Positions 45,267 to 58,381 of a stretch of DNA of 64,000 nucleotides are shown piece after piece. This stretch comes from Congeria kusceri. Taxonomy: Eukaryota > Mollusca > Bivalvia > Myida > Dreissenidae. The position numbers and the translations under genes are program-made. Each line of letters begins with the position of its first letter. The stretch's first letter is position 1. The DNA is taken from assembly GCA_027627225.1 (NCBI GenBank), contig CM051032.1, forward strand, positions 62,436,637 through 62,500,636, given 5' to 3'. The notes below the pieces were generated by a model. The model saw only the letters and a program-made list of their open reading frames with translations. It searched no databases and was not told where the DNA came from.

Positions 45267-48010
45267 GCACTAACATCATGTGGAAAACACTTGTTTTTAT
45301 ATTAATTATGTAGACGAGTTCCTGTTTTTTTATATTAATATAGCTACAAACGGTAATGTCCATGCATTTCACAGTTTTCTAAAACGTAAAAGCAGTCCGG
45401 GAAAAACTAGATCGATATGCAGTAGTAATTTGTTTCTTTTTTATTTTAAATTCAAACAAATTACCTTCATCAGCTTTTTAAATAAAATAGATCTGCAAAA
45501 TAAATTCTCGTGCAAACTGATTTCCTTTAATAAAAAAAAGTTCATTGTCATCTCCGTAATTTTACTGAATTAAACACATTAGACACACTGTGTTACTCCA
45601 CTGCTTATTAAGTTATCAATTAATTAAGATAAATGTGCTATAAAGACGAACATCCTTTATGGCGCTTCCATTTTTTGATGATAATATATCTCGGAAAAAC
45701 GATTTTGGTCAATCGCTTCTGAGTGATCATTTCATAATTAATCGTTCTTGGAAATTAGTTGACGGACGAAACAATTATATATTTGATTGATGTTGTTTTT
45801 TGTTGTTTTTACAGTTTTACTAATGAAAGGGTTCTGTTTCTTATGGAAAATTAAGACATAGAGCGTGGTTCATTTCCTGAATCTTAACATGATTTCCTTG
45901 ATAAATACACATACAATTTTACTTCGTTGGAAAACATACACACTCTCTGTGCGACACACAATCAAGACCGAAAAAATCCTTAATTTGTATGTTGTTTATT
46001 ATCAGAAACAGAGAAACAAACGCGTTTTATTTCCAAATCACACTATTTATTCAAGAAATCACTATTATTAGCCGTTATTGTACTTGTACAGTTAGTTTGG
46101 AGATGAAATTTTGCAAGAAAACACAAAACGCATACTTTTATGACATTAACTGCACTAAAACATACAGCATAACAACAAGAGGCGTTTGTATTATAGAAAA
46201 TAACATTTACCATCGTTTAACTCCTCTTTGATGTCCATGACAATTACATAAGTCCAAGAAATACATACAATTGTACCCAACACGTGGTCAACTCGAAGGA
46301 ATGTTAACATGCCCTCATTGGAGGAACATACACGCGCTTTATTTGAGAAAACTTTTAGTTTACACGCCAGTGAAACACAACTATTCTCATTCATTAATAC
46401 CAATTGATAAACTACTGTTGCCTCTAAACATATACCTTTGTGCAATCAGTTAAAGCGTTTAGTTTAAATAATTCCGCGGAAAGAGTACATGGGACATGCT
46501 ACAACATTATTTCATTATGGCTCTTTAAGAGCTTATACTTATTATAATCTTTTCTTGTTGCATGGCGCCGGTGACAAAAATTGAAACTGTCTATTTGCCA
46601 ATCTGTAAATAGGTACCCGTTAAGTCTCGGACAAATGGCTCCTGCCATTTTGCAAATATTCGGAACTTTTAATTTACTAATGTCTGCAAAATGACTAAAA
46701 TTACAGTTTTTAACTAGAGACCACACACCACTTTATCCACGTGAAAAATGTTAAAACGTTCCAATAATTGTTCTTTGGAAACTTAAATTCGTGAATCGTT
46801 CAACTTAAAATTCTACGATAGTGTGTTTTGTAATGTGTGGCAATCACATAATAATACATATTCGTATAATGATCAACTAAATAAAATAATGTCACGTAGA
46901 CGTCATATCAACATCCTATTGTCTACTGCAATTCGTGGATGTAATGCGTGTAAACAGTAACTAGTGTTGTTGTTTTTTAATTTTCAGTCTTTACATTCAC
47001 GATTTGTCTCGCTTCCTTAGGTGTAATGGTCACAAAGGAATATTGTCGCTAATGACATTTGGGTCATAATATAATAATGTTTGCGTTGCGAGCTGCACCA
47101 ACACCGCTACTGAGTTGCAGTCACAATTGAATAACTTGTCTGGAATTTGGTCTGACAATCAATCAAAAGAAGTCGAAATTAATTGCATTAAAAACGGGCG
47201 GCCTGCATAAATTTTACAGACACTGCGTTTTGATGACAAGCCGATAAATATCGAATCCATGTATAATAAATATATGGGCCTTCTTTTTACAGCCAAATCT
47301 GTTGTGTATATATTCTCACAGCTCAAGCCGGAAACTCATTGTTGCTATTGTATCACATCGAAAACCTTTCTGACCTTTTTGTGCACAATGATAGCTTTAA
47401 ATTATGTGATTCAAGTGTTAAACCTATGCTTACATATGGATCAGAAATGAACGAAACAAACATTTCGAATTTTCTTGAGCAAGTTCATATCCAATATTTT
47501 GTAAGGAAATATATGTTTGAAAATCACTAGGTAAGTAACAGCGTTGCATAGGGAGAATGTGGTACCTTACCGCTTTGTATTGAACATAATATGAAATACA
47601 TCAACTTTTGCTGTAAGTTACTAAGTTTATCAAAACAATAATACCCACGAGATGGTTACATAATGGTGAAAACAAGCTGATGTTGAAGAAATAGTTACGT
47701 CTAAAACATCTTTTGTACAGCTTTGTTTTTAGTATTGTTTGGCTTAGGTAAGAAGTAGAAAATAAAGAATTATATATATACTAAAGAGTGATTGGTAAAA
47801 ATAATGGTCAGAATGCATAAGTTCTCTAAATTGACTTTAAATCTGTGTTTTAGTTAGAAACTATTTCAATTAGTGCATCATTCTTTGTTAAGAAAATTAG
47901 CTGATAATTGTCGTGGCTATTGCCATTAAGTATATAGTAGTATATCTGGTCGACATTCAAGAGCCACAAGAGAAGAACGTTGTTGTAGAAATTTTAGTTT
48001 ATTTAAATAA
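45267..48010. repeat. Segmental duplication copy B of the spacer
   Basis: 45360-45840, 46440-47550 and 47550-48000 match blocks A1, A2 and A3 in the same order and orientation. Copy B lacks the LINE fragment, the foldback elements, the 33 bp repeat and the hAT-like element of copy A, so it is the more ancestral spacer. No gene found, including in the frames at 45280-45573, 45865-46453 and 47259-47530. Confidence 0.8.
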
Positions 48011-48760
48011 TAAGTGTGAATTTGTAATCATATGCGAAGTTTAGACGATAAAAGAAATGTAGCATTTTTGTTAATTGAATAATAAAAATAAAAGATCTGG
48101 ATCTTACAATACATTTAGTTTTATCTTGTCTAAAGTTGACGTCAAAAATGCTTGAATCATTTTGGAGTCGTTTATAAGTTTAATTGTTTATTTTTTCGTT
48201 TTTTTCTAGTTTATGCCAACATGAAGAGTACCACAAATATATCCACTTTGAACGCACTCAATCGTTTTACACAAGAACTGCGAGTTGCCTACAGCTGTAT
48301 ATACATGTCTGACACATAGCCTTGTCTCTTCAAAGAAACTACATGTAGTTTAACCAGGAACGTTAAATTTGAAAATAGGTTCTTCGTTATTTTTGGAATA
48401 CTTACAGATCACGAATCGGTAAAAGAAAACGCTTTTCTGCAAAAGTTATAATATACATTATTTAATTATGGTCTGATCAGAATTAATACAAACAATGTTG
48501 AATATATATAAATAAACAATTTTTAATATATATAAACAATCACGTTGCTGTACGATTAATATTTTTATAGATGAATCATATATGTTTTATACAGAATAAG
48601 ACTCAGCAAGTAAGATTTTATCAAAGAAAATATACAGTTAACATATGGGAACAACATCATTTAAATTGTAATTTAGTTTAATTCATGTTGTAAGATTTAT
48701 GTTTGTTTAGTTTCAACATAAAGCTAAATAGTGGGATTATAAAACAACACGTTTATGAGG
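48011..48760. other. Gene-free spacer downstream of gene 4
   Basis: Nothing recognised. Confidence 0.4.
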
Positions 48761-48764
48761 TGTT

Positions 48765-48862
48765 ACGTTTAATACCGATTTAGTTTAATATAATTAAAAA
48801 AACATGTTATTTTGATGTTTTCTGTGAATGTTGTATCTATGACTGTTTGATCCAGTGCCAAT
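48765..48862 (-). other. Gene 4 3'UTR exon and polyadenylation region
   Basis: Acceptor catgtttttgcag (AG at 48863-48864) then ATTGGCACTGGATCAAAC, homologous to the 3'UTR exons of genes 2 and 3. GGTATTAAAC at 48768-48777 is a likely polyadenylation signal, followed by CGTGTTGTTTT as in gene 3. Confidence 0.65.
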
Positions 48863-49043
48863 CTGCAAAAACATGTATACATGATGACGTTGTTCCTTGT
48901 AAAACAAACAGTCTTTTTGAAATTGGTCTATGACATTGAAATCGAACGAAACTATCATAAACATATCAAAGTAGTATAAATAATAAAAAAGTTTTCTAAC
49001 TGATTTCAAATACTCGTATCATGCTTACCAACTGCTTTGGGAA

Positions 49044-50037
49044 TCAGTAATGACCGTAACCGTCATGGTAGCTGCCACGACCACCGGTGTATCCACCGTG
49101 GTAACCACCTAAGTAACCGCCATAGAAACCGCCACCGGGATAACCATGATAACCGCCTCCGGGATAACCATGGTAACCGCCTCCGGGATGACCATGGTAA
49201 CCGCCGTCGAGATAACCAAGGTAACCGCCTCCAGGATAACCATGGTAACCGCCGCCGAGATAACCATGGTGACCGCCTCCAGGATAACCATGGTAACCGC
49301 CGTGGTATCTTCCGTGGTGACTGAAAAGAAATCTTCTTAATATACACATATGCTAAAAAAATATAAGCATTCCTAAATTTCTCCGATACTTTCAATATGT
49401 CATGTTCTTGTTTTGAGTAAGATTAAAAATTAAAATATCAAATGCAAAATACGAATCTCGCAAAAAAAAAAATCAAATATAATTTAATATGTTCAGACAG
49501 TTATATTGTTAAATACAAAGCAAGGTTTCCAATTCTGTAGTTAACACTTCCTGTTGGGTACATTACTAGTAAAATGTTTAACCATATTATATAAATTACT
49601 GATTATGTTGTCTATCAAACAGCATTGTGTTATTCATTATGTAAGACCATTGGGCAAAATGTCTTATTAATATCACTTTCTTACATTAATAAGAATTGCG
49701 TGAGTATAATATAATTATTTATTATAATAATATACTGTATGTGGTAATATAATTTTATTCTTCCATAATTGCTGGACAGCAAAACATATTTACAATATCC
49801 TTGATTTCGTGGATGTAAGACATTATCAAATAAAATTGCAATTTTAAACTCTCCGCTGATTATCTAGCAGCAAAATGAGCACAACGTTCGATTACATTAA
49901 ATAAATGTCGATCTGACAGTGTTCAAATGTATTTATTATTTATGGTATTAAATGGATACAAACTGATAGGGTTGCGCCTGCACAGCCACAAAGCCCAATA
50001 TGGCGGCCAGCAGGAGACCGATAACGACGAACTTCAT
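49044..50037 (-). CDS. Gene 4: secreted YHGYPGGG octarepeat protein, MKFIVIG signal family
   Basis: Coding exons are 49964-50037 and 49044-49320; the intron is 643 nt (ATCA|GTTTGT donor, TTTCTTTTCAG|T acceptor, phase 2). The product is 116 residues. Signal peptide MKFVVIGLLLAAILGFVA, cleavage near VQA/Q. The mature region starts QPYHHHGRYHGG, runs through about six Gly-rich octapeptides of the form YHGYPGGG (variants YLGYLDGG, YHGHPGGG), then FYGGYLGGYHGGYTGG and ends SYHDGYGHY. No Cys or Lys. His spaced every eight residues in a Gly-rich chain could bind metal ions, and Tyr could be hydroxylated and cross-linked; both are inference. After the stop a donor at 49028 (TTG|GTAAGC) leads to the 3'UTR exon. 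The strongest gene of the family. Confidence 0.9.
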
Positions 50038-51559
50038 TTTCCTATATAAAAAAAACAATGGCATTCTTTGATGGAATCTGAGGGAAGAGCATATGACTTC
50101 TGCGATAAATGCCTATATAAGTGTAACAATATTTGCATCTACATGTATACTACTATCAAATGAATCGAATGTTGTGACGGATTTACCGTCAAAAGGGAAC
50201 AAAATACGATTTAAATATATCAACAGGCACTTAGTATAGACATTGAAATTAAACCTTTTGTACTTGAAATAAAATTTTAATTGAGTTTTCTATGTAAAAA
50301 AACACGTGAATTCCGTTTAATTTAGATTTTCCAATGAAATACGATAATATTGTATGATCGAAACACTAGGTTAATTTGCCTATAATTTAAAATAAAGTGT
50401 ATGTGAATATGTTTATTTAAGTTTAATTGTTAAATTTTTTCTACGGGAAAATATAGTTCTTGTGTTGTATTAGAACATCATGAAGATCGACAAAGTAATG
50501 ATGGATATTCGGATTTAGTTCGTCACGATATTAGGAAAGTATTGTTTAATGAATAAAACTGATATTTATAAACAGTGCGATTGGACAATCAGTGTTGTTG
50601 TATTAAACGTTTTCCGACTACGTTACACAAATACATTTCATTTAAGTAAAATAACCAAGAAACGTGGAAATTCCACGAAAACCAAATTTTTCGAATGATA
50701 TGCATTAAAGTCAGCACACCCAAAAAATGTCGTAATGTTAACCTTGACCCGAACAACTCATACACAATCCCAAGCGAGGTCTAGATACAAGGTATCTACA
50801 TATGAAGTTTCATTAAAATATCTCAATGTCTTATCAAGCTATTGAGCTGACACTCTTTGTCTCTTTTTTAGTAATAGTGACTTTGACCACACTCACCCCA
50901 TATGCAAACCCAATCGAGGTCTCGATATAAGGTATCTATGTATTTAGTTGCATTAAAATATCTCAATGCGTTCTCAAGTTATTGAGCGGAAACCATGTTT
51001 CTATTTTTAGTAACAGTGACATTGACCTTCACCCCCATCAACTCCATATGCAATCCCAAGCGAGGTTTCAATACAAGGTATCTATGTATGATGTTTCATT
51101 AAAATATCTCAATGCGTTCTCAAGTTATTGAGCGGAAGCCGTTTTTCTATTTTAAGTAACAGCGACCAAGACCTTGACCCCACTCATCCCATGTGCAATC
51201 CTACGCGAGGTCTTGATATAAGGTATCTATGTATGAAGTTTCATTAAAATATATCAATATGACGAATGTACCGAGTCGAAAAACGTGTATTAAATATTGT
51301 TTCCATAGTTAAAGATTAAAAATCATCTACGACTAAAACAAGTGCTAACATTCTGTGCCGATAGCATGCACAATATAGACAAACTGTATACATCGTGTGA
51401 AACAACATATACAGTTGTTTAAAAGAGTAATGCATAAAATCATACTATTTTATGTATAATTATGATACAAATTATTTAAGACTTATTGTTATTTCAAACG
51501 GATTCAGTGTTCAAACACCTTTTTAATTTGTAATTGCATAAAGTAAATAATCGTCTTAC
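50038..51559 (-). other. Gene 4 putative 5'UTR intron
   Basis: 1.5 kb between the signal exon and the proposed first exon. It contains the inverted relative of the gene 1 intron array. Otherwise AT-rich with no gene. Confidence 0.45.
50650..51260 (+). repeat. Tandem array, ~145 bp unit, 4 copies, with unique boundary
   Basis: ttaaaatatctcaatg recurs at about 50812, 50953, 51100 and 51241. Boundary 50650-50740 (cgtggaaattccacg, gcattaaagtcag) matches 2108-2175. Opposite in orientation to the array in gene 1's intron. Confidence 0.9.
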
Positions 51560-51650
51560 CTTTGTCAAATCAGACTGTGCACTTGATTATTTGATTTTGC
51601 TCTTTAAAGGCAACGTTTCAACTCAATGGCCTCCATAAAGTATTGACGGA
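51560..51650 (-). promoter_or_regulatory. Gene 4 putative promoter and first exon
   Basis: Minus strand: TCAATACTTTATGG, then CCTTTAAAGAGC (51599-51610), CAAGTGCACAGTC and the donor ACAAAG|GTAAGA (exon end 51560). The arrangement parallels genes 1 and 3. Upstream similarity to gene 1 (aaactaatgcatgcatattt at 51766) supports a shared 5' region. Confidence 0.45.
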
Positions 51651-51832
51651 GGAAACATTGAATTGACATACGTTCCTTTGAAAATAAAGTTTATATAACA
51701 TCGGATCAGTTGTGAAGATTTACTTTCACCTTTTTACATTGTGAAGTCCTTTATCAAAAGAAAACAAACTAATGCATGCATATTTGTCAAGTAACGGAAA
51801 AGATGCATTGTTCATGTCTGACCTGATACGCT

Positions 51833-52147
51833 TAAATTAGCAACTTATAAAGCTATATGGTTCTAAATTAGCAACTTATAAAGCTATATGGTTCTAAATT
51901 AGCAACTTATAAAGCTATATGTTTCTAAATTAGCAACTTATAAAGCTATATGGTTCTAAATTAGCAACTTATAAAGCTATATGGTTCTAAATTAGCAACT
52001 TACAAAGCTATATGGTTCTAAATTAGCAACTTATAAAGCTATATGGTTCTAAATTAGCAACTTATAAAGCTATATGGTTCTAAATTAGCAACTTATAAAG
52101 CTATATGGTTCTAAATTAGCAACTTATAAAGCTATATGGTTCTAAAT
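51833..52147. repeat. 31 bp tandem repeat, about 10 copies
   Basis: Unit ttctaaattagcaacttata (+aagctatatgg), nearly invariant; recent expansion. Upstream of gene 4. Confidence 0.97.
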
Positions 52148-52359
52148 CGTACACATTCAAACTTAGCTACTAGTTGTTGTCCTAAAATTTGTCAAAGCAA
52201 ACGTTTGAAGCTGTTGTGTTTTAATTTCTTCCAGAAGTAAAATAGTTATTCTCTGATTAAATTACGAAAAAAAAAATTGTTAAAGCTCTGTGAGTCTTGT
52301 TTGTAATTTGCGATTTGGCCAAATACATTTTATCAATCTACGATTATAAAACCGTACAC

Positions 52360-52437
52360 ACACGCACGCTCGCACACACACACACGCTCGCACACACACG
52401 CACGCTCGCACACACACGCACGCTCGCACACACACAC
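52360..52437. repeat. (CACACACGCACGCTCG)n microsatellite
   Basis: Four to five 16-20 bp units of cacacacgcacgctcg type. Confidence 0.9.
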
Positions 52438-52439
52438 AA

Positions 52440-53394
52440 TATCTTAATGAATGTCATGTAAACGACAGACATAACATATGCAACAAAATAGTTGTTGGTC
52501 ATGCGACTGTACAAATAAACAAATTAACAACATTTGTTGATAGAGCAAATACGCATTTTCAATTGGGTAACTTATCAAATGGACATATATAGGTATAAAG
52601 CAATAAAATTGAAACAAAAATTAAGTCAAGTTTACTTTGGTCCTCAAATCGAGTGCTGCTTTTACCAAATGCTAATTAAGTTGCAAATCATTAAGATAGA
52701 TATGCTGTAAAGACGAGCAACTGTTTGTCCTTTAATGGGCTTTCCATATTTAGACGGCTGTCAATAATTTGTCACTAGAGCACATGTATGTGTCGTTTAA
52801 AGGTACAACTGCTGGCGTTGGAAATAATAGTGGGGTTTTTTTCTTTGTAAAAAATCGTCATGCCAAATAATTATAATGTTATATACCGGTAGATCATTTA
52901 CAGTTTTATTTTTGAAATGTGATGTTATCTCTATATTATTGCTCCTCAATGTAGTATTTGTTCTAAAAGCTTAACTATGACTTGTTATTTAATATTGATT
53001 TTTCAAAGTCTCACATGTTAATGAAACATATTTTACTAGTCGTAGATATATACTAAATATAGCTTCACTATAATATTTTTGTCAGAGTTTGTATTTTTGT
53101 ATGCAAAATGGCAAAAGGCACAAGTAATTCATTCCTAATATTATTATTTATTAAATGTTAATTGTATTTACAAACATATTTTGTTATCGTCTGGATAAAT
53201 ACATGTGTAATGTTATAAAAACAATTATTTGGCCATTGGAACGTACCCGTTCAACAAAGATTCAGATATGGTTTTTAATCAAACATTTTAAATAATTTTC
53301 TACCAGATAAATAAATGACTAGGGAAGTGGTTTCTCATATTGAAGTCACATATTAAGGCGTTCATATATAAGATAAGGAAAACCCTACAAATAT
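52440..53394. other. Gene-free spacer
   Basis: 52625-52800 has partial similarity to the duplicated spacer at 45590-45700 (gctgtaaagacgagca / gctataaagacgaaca), suggesting a third diverged spacer copy. No gene. Confidence 0.4.
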
Positions 53395-53610
53395 CAGAAG
53401 TAGAGATACCCTTACTAACATCCTCGGGGCCTTTATTTGAGACAAGTGACCAATTGCCTGTACAACACAGTACAGTACAAACAACACAACACAAAACATA
53501 AAAAATGATTAAAACTGGGGTCACCGCCTTTGAACGGTCAATGCAAAGCATTGAGGGATCAAACCAATTTAAAGGCATACAGAACATCACACTTGGCCCA
53601 CAATGAATAA
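53395..53610. repeat. Dispersed repeat, copy 2
   Basis: Collinear with 35795-36010 (see that entry). The 107-codon minus frame across it is not supported by any domain. Confidence 0.6.
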
Positions 53611-56000
53611 CAATACACATCATTGTAAATAAAATTTAACCTCACCGCATTGCATATGATGCAGTTGGACTTTCAAGATTTTATTGTTTAGTTGAGATAT
53701 AAACAGTTAAAATTATATATTTATTGTAGTTAAACGTCAAATATTGCTGTATGCCATTTGGAATTTATATTATTGAAACAGCTTTATTAAACTCTCGTGT
53801 GAACTTATTACGTTCGTAAAACATTTTCGTAATAACCAAATTACATTTTTCGATTACTGCTAGTTTGAGAGACCAAAGTCTAATACAATGTGACAATGAA
53901 TCCATCTTGCTCTTACTAATATACAAATACGAGTCTTGCAGTTCTTGCTTCTTACAGCGGTACATAAACAAAGTATATTATATTTCCAAATATTAGACAT
54001 TCTTAACAGAACGTTGTTATATTGACAGTGTATCGTGTCAATTAGTGATTTCATTAATTACATGTGCAAAGCCTCATTCAAAGGGCCGTAACTGAAGTCG
54101 TAAAATGGCCATTCAATTCCACAGTTTTGTCCAATAATTATGTAATTTTATTTTGCTTACAAACGATATTAAATCAATGAAAAACCTCATTGTAATGTTT
54201 ATTAACCACATTTCAGTATACAGAATGATATCAAGAATTAGCGAGTGTTTGTATTATTATGTAGTAGATAATGTGAAACTAGAGAAAACGTTTACAAGTA
54301 TATGTTAAATGTGGGTCGGTCCGGTTCTAAAGATACCAGTACATTTGTTAAAACATTGACTTGTTACAGAATTTACACTGGGCAGTTGTATGGACATTTG
54401 ATATTTTATCAACAATCAACACGAAAGAAAAAAAGCACACAAGTAAAAATATAAATAATTAGACCTGGTCATTAGTTACATACATATATAATATCAATAC
54501 TGTATTGTCTGCAAGAGCATGTGTTGTTGGTAAGCAACGGACACTGCTCTATACATTCCGAGAACGCAATAACTTCTATCGATCTATAATTAAAACATTA
54601 TTTTTTATAATTGGCGCATATGCTTCAGCCTCAAAAGGTCAGAAACACTTAACCACTTCTTAACAAAAAACCACAACCACTTCCACGCGTGGAGACCCAA
54701 ATTGCATCTAATATTTTGACAAAAATCAGATACAGGACACGTGGACTTCTATAATACATTATTTTGTATTTTGTAACATATTACACTAGACCAGCTAAGC
54801 TTGATTTAGTAGTCGTCCAACAAATCAAACAAACCAAATAATTTCGTTTGTAGTTATATACTCAATCTTCATTAAAAGTAAAAATATAGTATGTTTATGA
54901 GTCCCTTTGTTACTGTATGTAGTGGTGTAACAACAGTTACGATTAATGCTGAAATTCTATTGGCTCGTTGTACGCAAGCGTCATGCAATAAACATTTCGC
55001 TTTATAGAATGCACATTACTGTTCGCCTTGTGGGAAGACCAAGCAAGCGCTCTTAGATTTTTATCAAGTGATAATATGTTAATAAGTATGCATATTAAAC
55101 ATATTAAGTGCGTTTTCAGTGAAGCAAAACCTTACTTACCGAAGGTCTCGCACTGTCTTTACTGTCTATGAAAACTCTGTATGCATCAACAAAGAAATTA
55201 AACTTGTTTTAAATCGTACTTGTAGTTCAATTTGATGTTTTTATACAAGAGCTAATGAAACCGCATGCATTCATTAAAAAATATTTGCTCGGAACAGGAT
55301 ATATCAATTGATAAATATTGCAATTTCAAAACAACTTTTTGGTTGAAATGAAATATAAATTGAACAATTTGTGTGAAAATATCTCCAATATTTACACTCA
55401 CTTTCGATGTCAGATTATGTATATTTGCATATACAAAACGCACTAATTTTACAGTTCAAAACTGTTTAGTATCATGCCCTTGCCAGTTTTGTTTCGTGGA
55501 AATTGCTACCCTGAACCAAAACGATAAAAGGTAAAAATGTTGTCGCATAAATAAAGAAACCGCTCCTTTTATAGTTAATATAATCTGTTCTAGTCCAGTA
55601 GAGAAATGGTATCATAAAAAATAATATCAGTAAATGATTTGAATAAATAATGTATATAGGGAAATACCAAGGATCACAAAAGGTACAAGGCGCTGCTAAA
55701 AAAAGGCAGGGTGGAAAGCCATCCCGGTTCTTTGACATGTTCTAATTAATTGGGAAATAAGAGGTTTTTATCAAATAAATGCTTCTAATTAATGAGTTTG
55801 GACATAGACTACTCATTTGTCATTTAATATATGTATATGTCGATTATATAGACTATATTGAATTAAAAAAAAAATTGAACATTTCTGTTTTGATTAGCCT
55901 AGTGGGGCAACAGGGGGGAACCAAAAATGAGCAAAGTGGAGCACCCTGAAATTTGGCTCGACGTATAATCAAATGATAATTGTATCGCAGTGATGCCATA
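53611..56000. other. Long gene-free spacer
   Basis: No coding exon, RNA or strong repeat seen in about 2.4 kb. Reading frames at 53765-54054, 55252-55443 and 55472-55738 show no domain, splice context or signal peptide worth accepting. Confidence 0.45.
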
Positions 56001-56004
56001 TTAG

Positions 56005-56275
56005 GCGTGTCGTGAAAAACTCGGGCTAAATACATGTGCGTAAACTGTCGTCCCGGATCAACCTGTGCAGTCCACACAGGCTGAACCGGAACGGCAGTTT
56101 CCGCTTTTATCGTATTTTCTGTTTCAAGGAAGTCTCTTCTAAACATAAATTCACTGTAGGCTGAAAGTGCCGTCCTGGATTAGCATGTTCGGACTGCAAA
56201 ATTCTGATCCGGGACGACACTTGACGCACATGCATTAAGCCCGGGTTTCCCACGACACGCCTCAATTATGTAGTG
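56005..56275. mobile_element. Dreissena-type inverted-repeat element, copy 2
   Basis: Begins aggcgtgtcgtgaaaaactc and ends cccacgacacgcctcaatta. Internal pieces: acctgtgcagtccacacagg, gcttttatcgtattttctg and ccgggacgacacttgacgca. Non-coding. Confidence 0.75.
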
Positions 56276-56724
56276 TGTGTGTATGAGCACACTATGTTCC
56301 GTTTATATGTTTTAATGTCCGAACGAGACCGTCAAAAAAACAATAGTCATTCCGAAACCAAAGCGATTAAAACGTTTGATAAGTTGCGTCACAATACACG
56401 ATTGTCAAGCCTAAACACGATCTATTACTTTGAATGATTGCGCTGTTTGCGTTCTCAGTTGATTGATAATACAACAATCGTGAGTACACTACTTCTTCAA
56501 AAAGTATAAAATAAACGGGTTGACAATGTATAAATCAAACGAGTCGCAAAACCGTTACTAGTGACACAGAAACAGTTAAAAGGTATTTATTAGTTGTGTT
56601 ATTATTTTTACGGCAGCACTAATGTTTAAGAACATTTATTTACACTGTCATAATTCTAGGGATAATATAGTAAATTACCCATTTGTATCGGTTGTATTAC
56701 TCTAGTATGTTTTTTTATGCTATA
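56276..56724. other. Gene-free spacer
   Basis: Nothing recognised. Confidence 0.4.
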
Positions 56725-56845
56725 TTGGTGATAATACACCTTTTTCGGTCGTCAACGTCCACAGAGGCCCTTAAAATGCGTTAAACCCATTTTTCGAGCC
56801 TCTGCGGACGTTAACGACCTTAAAAAGGATTATTATACCTCGCTT
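56725..56845. mobile_element. Hairpin element
   Basis: Near-perfect foldback: gataatacacctttttcggt / ccttaaaaaggattattat, and gtcaacgtccacagagg / cctctgcggacgttaac, with a loop of about 30 bp. MITE-like. Confidence 0.7.
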
Positions 56846-57039
56846 GATTATTTTTTAATATGATGCATATAAACTGCAGGGGGCAACAATTTGATATGTC
56901 GCCCGGCAATGTCGCCCGCTAACGCTATGTCGCCCGGTACGCAAATGATACGGGATGTAGCTTGTTATGAGATATTACTACATCTGTTAAAATATTGTTA
57001 AAATATTAAACTTATGTAATTGATTTATTTACTTTGATT

Positions 57040-57190
57040 TTGTTCGGTATAATAAAATAAATATTGACTTCCCCTCGTCAACCCTCGACAAACAATGTCG
57101 ACCTCGGCTAAAGCCTCGGTCGACAGGCTTGCCTCGGGTTGACAAGACGCACTGTCACCCTCAAGGAAGTCAATATTTCTATAATATCGT
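57040..57190. mobile_element. Hairpin element 2
   Basis: Inverted arms: taaatattgacttcccctcg / aaggaagtcaatattt; caacccgaggcaagcc is mirrored by ctcgacaaacaatgtcgacc-type strings. The adjacent 56880-56940 contains three cgcccgg repeats. Non-coding. Confidence 0.55.
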
Positions 57191-57199
57191 ATTCTTTTA

Positions 57200-57895
57200 T
57201 AGTAAAGAGTAACCCCAAATAAATCACCTGTATGACGTAATATTTAATAATTACCTGTAAGGTCGCGTTCAGCAGAGCTCGAATCACACTAGTAAGTCGC
57301 CATTTTGTCTCAGTGTTTTCCTCGATTTGAATTTTTAAAATTAGATTTCAGATGGATTTCAGCGTGCATCACGTATGTAGTAAATAGTAATACATATCAT
57401 GATATCGCAATACTGTTATTTAAGCTTACAATCGTTTAATAATGGCCAATAGTAACAAGGACGCCCGGTTCAAGCATAGGCAAAACACTAAGTCGGCCGT
57501 TTTTGGCCCGTGACTTTACTGATTAATAAACCTTTTTACGATAACCGACCGCTTTTTGTTCGTTATCACACCCCAATAACGGACTTAAAAACGGTCTTTT
57601 TATATTATTATGTTCTTTTTTGTCTGTTTGTTTTTGGCTGTGTACAATAGTATTTTCCCAATTAACTGAATTTATTGTGTAAGAAGCAATTTGTGAAAGA
57701 AAAAACACCATTTACTTCGTAGGTATTTCCAAAGTTTCAATTGAATCGGTTTACAGCGAAATATCCAAGAGAGCAAACTCGATTAAGAATTGAAAGGTTA
57801 ACAGCTGTAGTTGCAACACAAAAGAAAAATGCCGGCTTTCTCATTCTCTGATCCTGTTTTTGGTGAAGTATTGCATTCAGCGGGGTGGTCATGTA
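57200..57895. other. Gene-free spacer
   Basis: 57540-57600 has short inverted strings (ataaccgaccgctttt / aaaaacggtc). No gene seen. Confidence 0.4.
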
Positions 57896-57903
57896 TATAT
57901 GAG

Positions 57904-58128
57904 ACGTGTCGTGGGAAAACCGGGTTAAATGCATGTGCGAAAAGTGTCGTCCAGGACAGGCTAAACTTTCCGCCTAAAGTGGATTTATGTTCAGAAGATA
58001 CTTAATTGCAACTGAAAATACCATAAATGCGGAAAGTGTCGTCGCGGATTAGCCTGTGCGGACTGCACAGGCCAATCTGGGACGACAATTTACACATATG
58101 CATTAAGCCCGGTTTTCCCACGACAAGC
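57904..58128. mobile_element. Dreissena-type inverted-repeat element, copy 3
   Basis: Ends gtcgtgggaaaaccgggtta and taagcccggttttcccacga are inverted copies. Internal sequence includes gcggaaagtgtcgtcgcgga and gcctgtgcggactgcacagg. About 330 bp upstream of the gene 5 coding exon. Confidence 0.85.
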
Positions 58129-58325
58129 ATCATGTTTATGTAATCTATGATGAACGCAATCGCAACATTCGGACGTACGTTTAATAGGTTTCTACAGTGG
58201 GGTATAGCTACTATTTGGCGTGTGTAGATATTTATGGAATGACAAGGAGACAAGATGATGTACAAACTAACTCTAGCATGCTTTCTGTTTAGGTATATCT
58301 TTGTTGATTACACCGTCCCTTGCAA

Positions 58326-58381
58326 GCCAGAAGGGACTAACAGCCTTCGTCGCCCATATTCTGATGACTTCTTCTGGCTTT
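58326..58381. repeat. Hairpin upstream of gene 5
   Basis: aagccagaag at the left and cttctggctt at the right are exact complements, about 36 bp apart. It lies just upstream of the gene 5 acceptor; role unknown. Confidence 0.4.

Noticed and set aside
49037..49395. Plus-strand DNHGNR-type and other-frame VTMVI-type repeat frames
   Set aside because: Antisense and frame shadows of the gene 4 repeat exon, which alone has a signal exon, splice sites and a natural stop.
53300..53623. 107-codon Cys-rich minus-strand frame
   Set aside because: Overlaps a dispersed non-coding repeat also present at 35.8-36.0 kb, where the frame is not kept.
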